Counted from the first letter of the stretch, positions 33,975 through 45,350 are shown. The stretch is 64,000 bases of DNA from Pyrocephalus nanus (GCA_038380795.1 CM076270.1:13621001-13685000), one strand, 5' to 3'. Translations and numbers: made by a program. Notes: generated by a model not told the origin, from the letters alone.

Positions 33975-34240
33975 TGCACTAGGGAGCCACAATCAGGTCA
34001 CCCCAAAGCTTCTCCTCTCCAGGCTGATCAATCTCAACTCTCCCATCTTTCCTGTCAGCAGAGCTGCTCCCCCTTCCATCTTGGGGCCTCCTCTGGACTC
34101 TCTCCAGCAGCTCCATGTCCTTGCTTTGCTGTTCCCCAGGGCTGGAGGCAGCTCTGCAAGGAGATCTCCCATGAGGGGGCAGAGGGGCACAATCCCCCCC
34201 TGCCCTGCTGCCCACGCTGGGGGATCAGCCCATCCAGGTG
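33975..34240 (-). mobile_element. CR1 internal fragment
   Basis: It reads AAAGCTTCTCCTCTCCAGGC, CCTCCTCTGGACTCTCTCCA, GCAGCTCCATGTCCTTGCTT and GGGGCACAATCCCCCCCTGC, the reverse complement of the CR1 region upstream of its 3' tail. Confidence 0.8.
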
Positions 34241-34379
34241 GAAATGCAGCCCTGACCCAGAGCTGTGTGTTGCACAGGACTGTGGTCCCTGCAGGTGAGA
34301 ATTTCTGGCATAAATTAACCACTCCTAAAGGGGAAGGGTTTGCAGGGACCTCAAATTAAAAATCCCCTTATGATGTGCT

Positions 34380-34440
34380 GATCTAAATGACCTTTAAAGC
34401 TCCTTTCCAACCCAAGGCATTCTGTGATTCTGTTGGAAGG
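34380..34440 (+). mobile_element. CR1 3' tail
   Basis: GACCTTTAAAGCTCCTTTCC then AACCCAAGGCATTCTGTGAT and TCTGTTGG. Confidence 0.85.
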
Positions 34441-35521
34441 CACATCTCAGAGGTATCAGCTGGAATCCCCCAGCACATCTTGGAGCTGGAGGGGGTCACC
34501 TACGCCATTCCTACTGCACTGTGTGAATCCCTGCTCCACCACAGTGCTAGTATTCCTGGCTCTCAAGAAGTGTGATGGGATTTCATTTTCCATGCTGGAA
34601 GACAGTGTGTTTGCCATCCCATCTCCCAGTTTTTGGGTTGTCCTCTGCAAGGGGTGCCCCAGGGGCAACAATCCCTCTGTTCCCTGCCCATCTGGAAGCT
34701 GGAAAACTTCGGGAGACGCTTTACCATGAAGCACAGAGGGTTCAGGAGACCCAGGCTGTGCATGAGCTGCTTCCCCACCTCCTCCAGACCCTTCCCAAAA
34801 GCACCCAGCACCTCCCTCTCTTTCTCAGCTTCTCCTCCTGGGACTCGCAGTGGGTGGGAGCAGGACACCCCCCATGTGAGACCTTCAGGGAGGTTGGCTG
34901 TGCTAGCTGCCATCAGCCCTGCTGTGCTCCGAGCCCTGACAGGAACCCTCCTCTCCTGTCAGGGAAGAGAGAGAAATGGGATGGGGTTGGACTCCCCTGG
35001 GGAGGGGCCACAGCAGAGCCTCGGAAATGCTTCTTACCTGAGCTCATCTTGAGCAGGGAAGTCTCTGCTTGTCCTCCCAGCCCTGGCCCTCCCCTCATGG
35101 ACACAGGGGAGCCTGGAGAGTCGAGTCATGGGCAGAAGAGGCAAATACTCACTTGTTTCCAGAGACTGAGGTATAAACTGGAGAGAAGGGATGAGGGTGG
35201 AAGCAGAGAGATGAGTGTAGGGGCTGAGAGGCAGGAGGGAACAGTCAGGGGCTGTCTGGAGCTTTGTGGGAAACAGGGAGGACTTTCTGGGCTGTGACCC
35301 TCCCCTGCATCCCCTCAGCACTGGAAAGTCAAAGTCCTGGAGGAAAAGCAGATCCTGATGCCACAGGCCAGAAAAACCAGCTGTGATGGAGTGTGGGGCA
35401 ACCAGAATGGATGGAACCAGAGCATGAAACTCATGGTCCCAGGGCTGAGCCACGAGAGCTTCACCCAAGGAAAGGGAATGGAAAAATATTCCTCCATGTC
35501 ATGTTGCTGCTCCAACCACAC

Positions 35522-35900
35522 AATCATGGAATCACAAAATCTGCTGAGCTGGGAGGGACCCACAAGGACCATCCAGTCCAGCCCTCAGCCCTGCACAGGC
35601 CCAGCCCCAGGAGTCACCCCCTGTGCCCCAGAGGATCATCCAAACCCTCCTGGAGCTCTGGCAGCCTTGGGGCTGTGCCCACTGCCCTGGGGAGCCTGTT
35701 CAGTGCCCAACCACCCTCTGGGGGAAGAACCTTTTCCTGAGACCCAACCTGACCCTGCCCTAGTCCCCCCAGAGCAGAGCTCAGTCCTGCCCCTGCTCTG
35801 CCCCTGCCCAGGCAGCTGGAACTGCAGTGAGGTCTCCCCTCAGCTTCCTCTTCTTCAGCTGAACACACCAAGTGCCCTCAGTGTCTCACACACCTTTAAA
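35522..35900 (-). mobile_element. CR1 fragment, about 380 bp
   Basis: From ATCATGGAATCACAAAATCT through CCAGAGGATCATCCAAACCC and CCAACCACCCTCTGGGGGAA to CTCCCCTCAGCTTCCTCTTC. One of the longest copies here and little diverged from its subfamily. Confidence 0.92.
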
Positions 35901-36049
35901 TCAAGGCTTTTCCCCACTCAGCTCTCAGCTTGACCCCACCTGCCCTTCCACTGGTGCAGCCGGGCTGATTTTGGGGGAACACGGGGCTGGAAGGAGACTG
36001 GAGCCCTGTGTCCGAGCGCTGCACAGAAGCCCTGTGTGCAGAGGGCTCT

Positions 36050-36150
36050 CTTGTCCCGATAAATCCCGCATTCCTGGCTGCAGAGGCTCATTAGCTGCTG
36101 TGTTTACAGGAGATAACATTGTGCAGATGGCAAACATTGGATAAGGGCGA
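36050..36150. promoter_or_regulatory. GATA-motif cluster downstream of A4GNT
   Basis: Three GATA-type sites (CGATAAA 36057, AGATAAC 36111, GGATAAGG 36139) sit in a non-repetitive 100-bp stretch about 1 kb beyond the A4GNT stop. This is a candidate enhancer, by motif density only. Confidence 0.3.
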
Positions 36151-36613
36151 TTGAGCCGCCCTCGCCTTTCTGCTCCCGAGTTAAAAACAGCTTCTCAGAC
36201 AGGAGAGATTTGCAAACTGGGCTTCATTTTAAGGAATGGGGTGGATTGGCATTACCCTGGGAAAGACAGGAACTGCCAGGGGATGCTTTGCTCTCTGGCA
36301 GAAAAAGTCTCTGTGTGCCCTGGTGGGACTCAATGGGGATTTCTGCACAGCTGGACGTGGGTGGCCACCCCATGGCAATTGAACTCCATTTGTTTCAGAG
36401 GGATTTGGGAACCCTGGAGGACCATCCCTGTCCTTCCTTGGTGCCTCAGCATCTTCTTTCTAAGGCACATGTGGCTCTGCAGCCAGAAGTGACCTGGGAG
36501 GAAGGGGCAGCACAGCCCCTCAGTGGCAAAAGCCAAAGTAAAAGTGCAGGAGCACAAGCATTTGGAAAATGTGACTCACTTTCCAGGGAAAAGCAAGCTC
36601 AGAGGAGTGGTGG

Positions 36614-36631
36614 TTTATTAACCTGTTTATT
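36614..36631 (-). terminator. Possible A4GNT polyadenylation signals
   Basis: Two minus-strand AATAAA hexamers (36619-36614 and 36631-36626) lie about 520-535 bp past the A4GNT stop. That is a plausible 3' UTR length for this gene. Confidence 0.4.
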
Positions 36632-37148
36632 TTCACTTGCACTAGTAATGTCCCTCTCAAAAACGTAGGGGGTAAAGTTCATGTGAGAAAAACACAGGGA
36701 AAAAGTGGTGGTTTGGGCTTCTCTTCAGCAGAAATTTCTGTCACCCACCCTTGTTTGCCTCAGAGGCTTCAGCCCAGTCCAAAGCCTGTTGTGTTTCCAG
36801 CTTTTCTGAGGTGGCAGCTGCCAATAGCATGGAGAGAAAATTCCTCCTAGGAGGCCACACATTTCTTTAGGAACTTTTTAGCTTACTAGAAGGCTCAAAA
36901 TCCCTTTGACTAAGGAAGGTTTGGTTCATGAGCACCTCTCAGGAAACAGAACTGAGGCACAGGTGTCCTTAGTGTCCCTGGAGGCAACGTTCCACCACCA
37001 TCCTCAGCATTCCAAGGGAACAGGGGGGGTGGTTATGAAAAGTTCTCTCTTTCTCCTGCGAAGCTGGGCATGGACACCGGTGGTGACTGTGTTTTGGCCC
37101 CCGCATGGGGAGGGCTGGGAGGATCACCCCTCTCCTCCTTGCCCCCTG

Positions 37149-37760
37149 TCACACATCATCCTCAGAGCCCGTGAAGTCCCTCTGCTTGGCGTTCTGGATC
37201 AGGTCCTCATAGGTGGTGGGGCAATAGGCCTTGTAGAGCTTCTCGGCCAGCGTGTTGCTGCCAGCGACCACGGCCTTCCTGTTGTGGTTCATAAAGTTCC
37301 ACAGGTGCAGGGCGTAGGAGTGGTTGAATCTGGGGCTTTCATCCCACACCTGGTAGTACCTGCTCCAGGCTGGGTATGGGATGGGGTAGAAGCGCTGGGG
37401 GTTGAGGAAGGAGATGTTCTGGCAGCTGTGGTCCTCGGTGCCCTCAAAATCCGTGAGGTTGCAGAGGGTCTTGAGCATCCTGGTCATCAGAAAGGGGCCC
37501 TGGTTGCCCCAGATGTTGCCGTTGTACTTGAGGACGAAGTTCTCCATGCAGTCCCAGATGAACTTGTGGCGGGCGGGGAAGCCGAAGATGCCGTTGCTGG
37601 AGAAGCGCGACTTCTGTGCCGCCAGGAAGCTGCGCTCAGGGATGGGCCTGATGGAGATGACATCTGTGTCCATGTAGATGCCTCCATACTTCCAGATGAG
37701 TGCCAGTCTGCTGGCGTCGGAGCTGACGTGCACCCAGTTCTTCTCCTGCTCTGGGACCAC
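37149..37760 (-). CDS. A4GNT: A4GNT last coding exon (DxD catalytic region to stop)
   Basis: This part has 612 nt: 203 codons plus TGA (37151-37149). The minus-strand acceptor CCCTGCAG precedes GTGGTCCCAGAG. It encodes the SSDASRLALIWKYGG helix, the DTD motif and the C-terminal half of the fold. The last residues, QRDFTGSEDDV, are acidic and differ from human. Confidence 0.96.
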   Translation of the reverse strand: MVPEQEKNWVHVSSDASRLALIWKYGGIYMDTDVISIRPIPERSFLAAQKSRFSSNGIFGFPARHKFIWDCMENFVLKYNGNIWGNQGPFLMTRMLKTLCNLTDFEGTEDHSCQNISFLNPQRFYPIPYPAWSRYYQVWDESPRFNHSYALHLWNFMNHNRKAVVAGSNTLAEKLYKAYCPTTYEDLIQNAKQRDFTGSEDDV

Positions 37761-39064
37761 CTGCAGGGTTGGGAAGGGGAGACAGCAACGAGGAGATCAG
37801 AGAACGGATCTCATCCATCCTTCAGGTGTAAAACCACACCTGCAAATGCCCCTGCCCACCTCTGCTGCCTCCAGTCCCTGGATTTTGTTGGAATAAGATA
37901 AGGAGCAAAGCTTTGTTAAGACAAAGGAAAGCAGGAGCATTTCCCGGGTGGTTTGATGGGACCTACAATGTTAAGCCAATGCTGCCATGAATCACTGCTG
38001 CTGTTCCAGTAGGACACAACCCACTTAACACACTCCCTGAGCACTCCCAGCCCTTTGAACCGGGCTCTTCATGGGCATTGTTGGCATTTGGAGTCATTTT
38101 TTCTTGGGGGAAGAAAGAGTTTTAGGAAATATGCCTGCCTTGCCCAACAAATTTGAGACAAGCTGCTTTCCAGCACTTCGCCAGAACTTCTTCCAGGGTG
38201 GAGCTCCCGAGATCCCACCTTGGCTTTTCCACACTGCTGCTATAAAACCTGGAATCTCTCCCACGTGGTATCTACTGCAGGTTGTGTCAGTGTGTGGCAG
38301 CATTCACAGGAGCTCAGGCAGGATGTTTTGTTCAACCAGCTTCTGCTGAGGAAGGTTATTAGGAGCTGTTTTCTTGAAACATGTATGAAATCTGTTTTTA
38401 TCAACATTTCCTTTGCCAAAAAAAAATCTCATTCTCCAGATAAGGGGAAAACTGAGCATAGCCAGTGATGTGTTCAATAAACAGATTGATGAATACATGG
38501 CAAAACACAACCAAAATGAATCTATTCCCAGCCAAAAAACGAAATCACTGATTTCACACAGCCAGCCCAGTGCTCTTCGTTCCTTCTAACCCAACTTCAG
38601 GCCTTTTCCCACCCCTATTTATGGTTGTTTTCCTGTTTTCCCATTGTTACAACACTCACCTGGTTGTACCACTGGAGCAGAGGGGTCTCCTGGAAGACAG
38701 TTTCCATCTGGAGAGGGAAAATGAAGACATTCTTCATGGAAGACAGAAGTGAGAAGGCTGCATAGCTGGTGTTCAGGTCCAAGGCTGTCTCGTTGGTGAG
38801 TCCCTTCATGAAGAGGATGACAGCCCTGTCCTGGTAAATCCTGGCAGCAGATTCCACGGAGCAGGACACCAGTGGGGGTGGCTCCAGCCGCTCTGTGGTC
38901 TCCAGGAAAATGATGCTCTTCCCAAGGCTCAGGACCTGCTCAGGTGTCAAGTAGTGCTGGGACATGGGCAGGTAGTTGAAGACGCAGCTGGACAGCAGAG
39001 AGATCTCGTACAAGATGCCCGAGACAAAGCAGAAACAGAGGCAGATCTGGATTTTCCTCAACAT
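37149..39064 (-). CDS. A4GNT: Alpha-1,4-N-acetylglucosaminyltransferase; coding exons 39064-38660 and 37760-37149
   Basis: Golgi type II enzyme that transfers GlcNAc in alpha-1,4 linkage to core-2 branched O-glycans of gastric gland mucins. The spliced frame gives 338 aa (human 340). Visible parts: short cytosolic end MLRK; signal-anchor about 5-24; stem; the IIFLETTERLEPP segment (51-63); SCSVESAA (67-74); sequons N91 and N98; and WKYGGIYMDTDVISI (158-171), whose D166-x-D168 is the metal/UDP-sugar DxD motif of this glycosyltransferase family. GNQGPFLMTRML and the YALHLWN region near the end are also family hallmarks. The start is the ATG at 39064, where the family sequence begins; an in-frame upstream ATG at 39133 would lie in or before the acceptor. 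The intron (38659-37761) is phase 0. The closely related A4GALT is less likely because the sequence follows A4GNT residue by residue. Confidence 0.96.
38660..39064 (-). CDS. A4GNT: A4GNT first coding exon (anchor, stem, start of catalytic domain)
   Basis: This part holds 405 nt of coding sequence, 135 codons ending LLQWYNQ, followed on the minus strand by donor GTGAGT. A CTCCTCAG acceptor lies 45 bp upstream of the ATG (exon edge at 39109), so the exon begins with a short 5' UTR and at least one upstream noncoding exon is expected. Confidence 0.95.
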
Positions 39065-39773
39065 TCTTACTTTCCCTGGGCGTTTGGGGACATGCCTCTG
39101 GCATGGATGCTGAGGAGAGACAAGGAGCAGCAAGAAGAGATGCCAGTTATTGCTCAGCAGGACTGGGAAATGGTAGGACCTGGCTTTGGACAGTGACAGG
39201 CCCAGTGACCAGCTCTCTCAGGGTGCTGCATCTGTGGGATGAAGCTTTGGGGTCCCACCTCCTCATTCCCAGGTAGGCAAGGGGAATAAGGAAAGGTCTT
39301 GGAGGGGGGACAGGCAGCTGTGTGTCATGGCACAGCTACATCTTCTTTGGGTGGGCAGAGAGGGAGGAAGGGCCCAAGGTGAGAAGGTTCACCCACGGCA
39401 AGGACCTCCATGCCCATCCCTGAGGCAGGTTGGAGTAGGGAATGTTTTCCAAGCACTGCAGCATCATCCCAGCATGTGCTTGTCCAGAAGCAGGAGATAT
39501 CCAGGGAGTCTGTAGAACTAGGTGGCCAGAGGGCTGCGAGAGTCACAGGGAGAAGGTCATGAGTAGAGCTGGGGGTGTGTCAGCCAAAGCTAAGACATCA
39601 GCATGGAGGCACCAAAGCCCTTTTCCCAGTCTGGCCCTTCTGCTAACACTTCAGCCCTGAAGGATGTGAGGGGTCCTACTGAAGGACCAGGGAGAGGCAG
39701 CTGTAAGGACAGGTTACACAGCTGTGTGTAAACACAGTGGGTGGTTTCACACAAGCAAGGAATCAAGACCTAC

Positions 39774-39850
39774 CTGGATTAGAGTTCTGAGACATCTACA
39801 TCTCCAGCTCCTTTTTCTGCCCCCGTGGTGACATTCAGACTCCCTTAAAG
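39774..39850 (-). other. A4GNT: Candidate noncoding 5' exon of A4GNT
   Basis: On the minus strand a consensus donor (CCAG, then GTAGGT) falls at 39774/39773. It would create a 664-bp intron to the acceptor at 39109. Mammalian A4GNT has an untranslated first exon. The 5' boundary shown is a guess and no TATA box was found. A TGTAAACA forkhead-like site lies at about 39727. Confidence 0.25.
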
Positions 39851-40699
39851 TCCAGCTCCCTGGTGAAGACACCCAAACTGTCTGGAGCATGCAAAGGGAT
39901 TTCTGGAGGCAGGACACTGATGCACAGGTGAAAACCAGCTTTGCTTCTCCTGAACCTCAGTCCCAGGAGAGCTTTGGGACCCACCTAAAGGGACAAAGAA
40001 GGGACAGGTTTTAGGTGAGCCCCATCTTGTGCCTCCATCAGCCAGACCAAGCTCCTCACTCTTGGTCCTACCAGAACACAAGCCTGCACAGCACCAGGAG
40101 TTTCTGCATGGAATCTGCTCTGCACTGTTTGACAGGCTGGTGACACAGGAAATTCCCTCCTGAAATGCCACCTGGGATCAGCAGCTAGGGTCCACCACAG
40201 GGGAGACACCTGGAATGACAACCCAGTCTCCAAGAGGCCCCTGGAAGTGTCCAAAACTTGACTGCTTAAAGGGAATGGGAGGAAACAGAACTCTGTGTGT
40301 TCATGTAATTAATGAGCTGCATTTCCATGTCACCCTCCAGAATACAGATAAGTCCAGAGCAAAATGAACCCCGTGGAAATTCCCCTGCAAGCACCAAGCT
40401 GTAGCAGCTCCTGAGCCGCTTCTCAGAGCTGGATCTCGTCATATGAAATATTAAAGTGGTGCCTGTTGTCATCGTTGCTTCTTTCCATGTTGCACTGCAG
40501 ATCTGGTTCTTCCCCACTGAGTTTCCCATCATGTCCCAGATTCCCATAGATTCCCAGCACAGCGTGGGAGAAGGTGCTGGGGGTGAAGTGGGTGACAAAG
40601 CTGGAGCCACCAGGCACCAGTGTGGCCCTGGGTACAATCTGCTGGCCAAAGCAGGCTGCAGAGGAGGGAATGCTGCTTTTTTTTGTAGCAATAAAAAAG

Positions 40700-40955
40700 A
40701 TCAGGTTTAGATGGGACATTGGGAAGAAATTGTTCCGTAGGAGAGTGGTGAGGGATTGGAATGGAATTCCCAGAGAAGCTGTGGCTGCCCCATCCCTGGA
40801 AGTGTCCAAGGCCAGGTTGGATGGGGCTTGGAGCAACTTGGGCTAGTGGAAGGTGTCCCTGCCCATGGCAGGGAGTGGAATGAGATGGGCTTTAATGTCC
40901 CTTCTAGCCCAAACCATCTGCTCTTTCTATATAATTCTATGATAATTTTTCCTGT
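40700..40955 (+). mobile_element. CR1 3'-end fragment
   Basis: From GATGGGACATTGGGAAGAAA through CCCATCCCTGGAAGTGTCCA to TATAATTCTATG. It pairs with the oppositely oriented copy at 41380-41720. Confidence 0.93.
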
Positions 40956-41379
40956 TGTATTCCCACTCTCTCTCATTGTCCCAGCATTCTGCTGGGAGGG
41001 GCAGCACCCAGGGCCTCCCTGCAGGTGTGGAATTTGAGCTGAAGATGGGGAATGGAGAGCAATTACCTGTGGATTGGATCTGCCGTGTTCCCAAGGCTTG
41101 GATAACACAGCCCTGGTGATGCTCAGCTGTGTCACTCTGCTCAGCTCCAGAGGTCTGGGGAGCACCAGCAGTAGGAAATTAAAATAAACTACAGTGCTGA
41201 AAGGACAGTGTTTCCCTCTGCCTTCCCCCCCTTCCTCTCCCTCAGACAGGTGGTGCCAACTGGCTTTGGAAAAGAAAACAGAAAGAAAAAGTTGCTCCCT
41301 GGCTGCTCCATCGCCCATCTCACCTTGGCCAGATTTTCAGGCTTCTGTGTTTATTTTCTTCTGCCCAGCTCTGAATCCC

Positions 41380-41720
41380 TGGATGGTTTGGGTTGGAAGG
41401 GAGCTTAAAGATCATCTCACTCCACCCCCTGGCATGGGCATGGACAACTTCCACTAGCCCAGGTTGCTCCAAGCCCCATCCAACCTGGCCTTGGACACTT
41501 CCAGGGATGGGGCAGCCACAGCTTCTTTGGGAATTCCATTCCAGTTCCTCACCCCTGTCACAGCGAAGAATTTCTTCCTAATATCCCATCTACCCCTGCC
41601 CCTTGTCAATTTAAAGCCATTCCTTGTCCTGTCACTCCATGCCCTTGTAAGCCATTCCTGCTGCTGCTCTAGCACAGACCCGGGACTGGAGCTCCCTCCT
41701 TTTGTTCCTTTTCAAATCTT
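41380..41720 (-). mobile_element. CR1 3'-end fragment
   Basis: From CTGGATGGTTTGGGTTGGAA through CTTGGACACTTCCAGGGATG to CATTCCTTGTCCTGTCACTC. Strongly complementary to 40700-40955. Confidence 0.93.
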
Positions 41721-42256
41721 GATGCCACACTCTTGAAGTGGAAAACCCCAGCTCTGCTCTCATTAGAACTGGGACCATCAGGACATTCCCACTACTGGAT
41801 TAATATTCCCTCTTGGATGGCTGACAGATCCAAGGGCTCAGGTCTGTGGGAGCATCCCAGCAAAGCCACGCTCCCGACAGTCCTTCACATTTAAACTACT
41901 TTATTTGCAAATTGTGGGCAGAGAATAAGGAGCCACTCCAGCAGATCCCTGCTCTGTGCCTTGTGAGGAGAAACACGAATCTTCAGCCGCTCGTTCCAGG
42001 AGATTGTTTTGCTTGAATAGTTTTCCAAAACCCCTCCGTGGCGAGTTATGAATTTGCAGCACATTTGACCCGGAGGCTGCTGTTATCAAATGCTCACTTC
42101 CCTGCTCCATTAAAAGCACTGAAAAGCCCAGTGTTCCAGATAAATTCTGGCCATTAAACAGATCAACCTGAGGAGTGGTGTGAGTGGGAAGAGTGGGATG
42201 CTTCTCAGGATGTGCAGATGCTGTGCTGGCTTGATGGCCCATATTGGAAAGAGATT

Positions 42257-42283
42257 TTTTTTTTTTTTTTTGGGGGGGGAGGG
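42257..42283 (+). repeat. T17/G-run low-complexity tract
   Basis: A run of T residues passing directly into GGGGGGGGAGGGG. Confidence 0.85.
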
Positions 42284-44697
42284 GCAATTTCCACGTTCAA
42301 GTACAGGATGAGACTACAAGGGAGATTACCCCAGTGTGCAGTAGTGCTGTGTGGTGACTCCTCCGAGGTGTCCCTGGGACACAGGCAGCGGGAATACAGT
42401 GGGATTTTGCAGTAAATCCTCCTGCTGGGGTGCTGGCAGCCCTACCCCCTGCACATGCCAACCCCACCAACACTGGGGTCCCCACTGTGGCCAAAGGGAT
42501 TCCCCACCCAGCACAGCCTCTGGGGCACAACCAGTCCCCCAGGGACTTGGGAGCAGCTCGAACAGGGATTGAGACTTGTCCTCATTTGCCAAAAGGAGGG
42601 TTTTTTAAATACCAGTTTGTCCAGCCCTCGAGTTCAGAGCTGATTTCAGTTTTAGGTTCTCCCAAGTGAGTCCCCTGTATTACAAATTACACTTTGTGCA
42701 CCCCAGGCAAATGCTGCACATCTCAGAGTCCCCTGGCAAACTTCCCTGGATCCTCATTCCCACAGCTCCTGGCCATCCCTTGGGATTCAAAACAGAGCCC
42801 TCCATCCTCTTGGCTATTCCCAGTGCTGCAGCTTTCCTCTGAGAACCAGAGGAGTCTACACCCTTCCAGCTGGGTGACTCCCTGACTGCCACAAAAACAG
42901 CATGGCTTGACCCCACACCAGTTTATTTTTGTGTCTTTACGGAATCTGCTCAAGGAAATAACAGCTACAGTCAAGTCAGTGCACGTGCCTGTGCTCCAAA
43001 GCCAACTTCCTCCTGGATTTAGCACCAGACACATTTGGAAAGCGCTTTCAGAGGGAAAACCTGTGCAAGAATAGATGATATTTGTGGCAGGTTAATTAGT
43101 GCAGCCGTTCTGATGCAAACCAAGGGGCTTCTTGCTGCTTTCCCATCCTACAACCCCCCAGGTTTGGAGATAAAGCCAAACTCACCTCCTGGCTGCAGGA
43201 AGCAGGCAAAGTGTGGGGACACGAGACCAGGCTGGACCCCACTGGAAGGTGTCCACAGGCAATGGAGAGCCCAAGGAGCTGAGCTGCCTCTCCACTGTGT
43301 CCTGCCCTGCCAGGGCTCGCAGCAGCCTCATGGTTTGCCCTGCAGCAGCTCTGCTGTTTGCATTTGTGGTGTGCTGAGATAAGGCTGAGCGGGGAGCTGG
43401 GGCTGTGCTCTGCCAGGAGTGGGCAGAGCGAGGTCCCTGGGCAACCAAAGGTGACTCCCACTGCTCTCCAGGGTCCCAGAGAGGGCGGGGACTGGGAAAA
43501 GGCACCTTTTGGGGGTTGTTTGCAGCATGTTCAGCTTTTTCTCTGTATCCAGATCCACACTTATGGAGGCAACTATGGGGTAAAGGATAATTTGGCTGGA
43601 GTGGGATTAATGCTCTGAATACTTCCAAGAAAGGCAATAACAAGGCTTCCTACACAAACACATCCCAAATAATCCCACACATCCTGAAATCAGGTGCCTG
43701 CCCAGCCCCCTCTAAGAGATCAGGCAGGTGGGGAGGTTTGGTGATCCACCAGAGCCTCTGTTTCCCCCCACAGCCTGCCCTCAGTGGGATGCCTTGTGGG
43801 GTGCACAGGAGCAGCATCAGGTGCCCCCCAGGACTGGGATGACCCACCTCAGATTGGATGGATCCCCCAGAGCTTTCCTGGTCCTGGAGTCTAAAGAGAA
43901 TGAACTTCAGTGGGCATCCTGTGCTGGGACAGCAGAAATTGTCAGGGGGAGGTGGAGCTGGAGCATCCAGGGGAACTCCCCAGCACGTGCCTCCTGTATC
44001 CCCTATCCACGCTGGACCAGTGCTGTGAAGTCACCAGAGCATCCAGCTGGAATGCATCCCCTGGCTCCCAGTCACTCACAGCAATCAGGTCCTTTGCAGC
44101 TCCCCTCCTGCTATTTTATTTTGCCTTCTCCTGATATTTGGCAAGGCCCATCAGTGCCAGCAGCCCCACGTGTTGCAAATATGGCAAACCTACTCATTTT
44201 CCACTCAAAACCCCACCTTTGCCCACCATTAATGCTTAGAAGCCACCAAATGGTGCTCAGCTCATCCCCTGTGCAGCCTGTGAGGGCAACAATAAGCCAG
44301 CTCCTGAAAATTAGCCATGACCATTCCAGGGCGTTCCCATTTGCTCCAGGCCAGCTCGGGGGCACCCAAGTCCGTGTTTCCTGCCGCTGAAGGATCCAAG
44401 AACAGCCAAAGTCCTGCAGCAGGCAGAGCAAACAGCACCCACGGGAAGCTGGGGAGATATCCAGGGCTTAATCAGCAGATAACAGCCCAGGCCAACATGC
44501 CAGGAGGGCTCTGGTTCCACAGAAATCCTGGGGCACTGACGTAGGTGAGGAGCCCACGTGTCCTGACACACCCCTGAGGAACCCTCTCCTTGGGCAAACA
44601 CCGCCCGGCCATCGCTCACAGCCTGCCTGGGAGGAGCCAGCAGGGCCAGTGTCCAGCTCCAGGGCTGGGGGCTACACCTGGGATCAGCAATCCCTCT

Positions 44698-44724
44698 AGC
44701 CAGCCAGCCAGCCAGCCAGCCGGC
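44698..44724 (+). repeat. (AGCC)n microsatellite
   Basis: About six to seven AGCC units, the last changed to CGGCC. Confidence 0.85.
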
Positions 44725-44751
44725 CATCTGGTGACATCCTTGCCTGTGACA

Positions 44752-44812
44752 GGAACGAGATGGGCTTTAAGGTCCCTTCCAACTCAACTCGTTCTAGGAT
44801 TCCAAGATGATC
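44752..44812 (+). mobile_element. CR1 3' tail
   Basis: GAGATGGGCTTTAAGGTCCC then TTCCAACTC and GTTCTAGGATTCCAAGATGA. Confidence 0.8.
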
Positions 44813-44914
44813 CATCCCTCCCTCCCTTCCCAGTGGTAGCTGAGGCTGGAGGATGCCTTGATGGCAGGACATGTATGGGAGTAAATGGCACCTATTTAGA
44901 AGGGTTTTTCTGGT

Positions 44915-45350
44915 ATTTTATTTATTTTTATTTTATTTTTTATTACATAGTATATATTATGTTATTTTATAAATACAAATATATAAAAATTAATAATTTA
45001 TATAATGTATAATTATATTATTATAATTATGGAATTAATAAATCTAATGTATTGTGTAATATTATTATGTAAAATTACATAATGTAATTAATACAGAATA
45101 TATAAAATAAAACAATAAAATTATAGTGTATTCCAATTACAATAATACTGTAATATCACATATTATGCATTGTAATAATATACATTGTATTTTATTTATT
45201 ATAATTTTAATAAGAAAACATATTGTATTTACACAATAATTAATTATTGTAATATATTATTGTATGTTATTTATTATAAAATATAAAATTAAGGTATTTT
45301 CATTATATTCTTATCATATATGTGATATTTATTATATTTTATTTATTTTC
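44915..45350. repeat. AT-rich block
   Basis: About 435 bp that is almost wholly A and T, with TTTTATT, TTATTATAAT and TAATATA words and no clear unit length. Confidence 0.9.

Larger units (their letters stand above)
25789..37148. other. CLDN18-A4GNT intergenic region (including both 3' UTRs)
   Basis: CR1 copies near 28.5, 30.2, 34.1, 34.4 and 35.7 kb, a C22 tract, A-rich tracts and the GATA cluster at 36.1 kb are present. Long frames at 28.7-29.4, 32.3-33.2, 33.6-34.4 and 34.6-35.3 kb lack domain features, and some run through repeats. No DZIP1L exon was recognised, although that gene lies here in human. Confidence 0.6.

Noticed and set aside
33550..34359. 269-codon open frame
   Set aside because: Its second half crosses a CR1 fragment (33975-34240); no family resemblance.
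34572..35297. 241-codon open frame
   Set aside because: Low-complexity Pro/Ser/Gly-rich translation, overlapped by other frames of similar length; no known domain.
35358..35933. 191-codon frame and similar frames at 7479, 9741, 30084 and 56145
   Set aside because: These are translations of CR1 3' ends. The same peptide phrases recur at every copy of the subfamily.
36906..37901. 331-codon open frame on the + strand
   Set aside because: It lies antisense over the A4GNT last coding exon; its valine/leucine-rich translation is the mirror of that exon and shows no domain.
39065..39133. Upstream in-frame ATG for A4GNT at 39133
   Set aside because: It lies upstream of the acceptor at 39109, so in the mature mRNA it is probably intronic. 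The family's N-terminus starts at the 39064 ATG.
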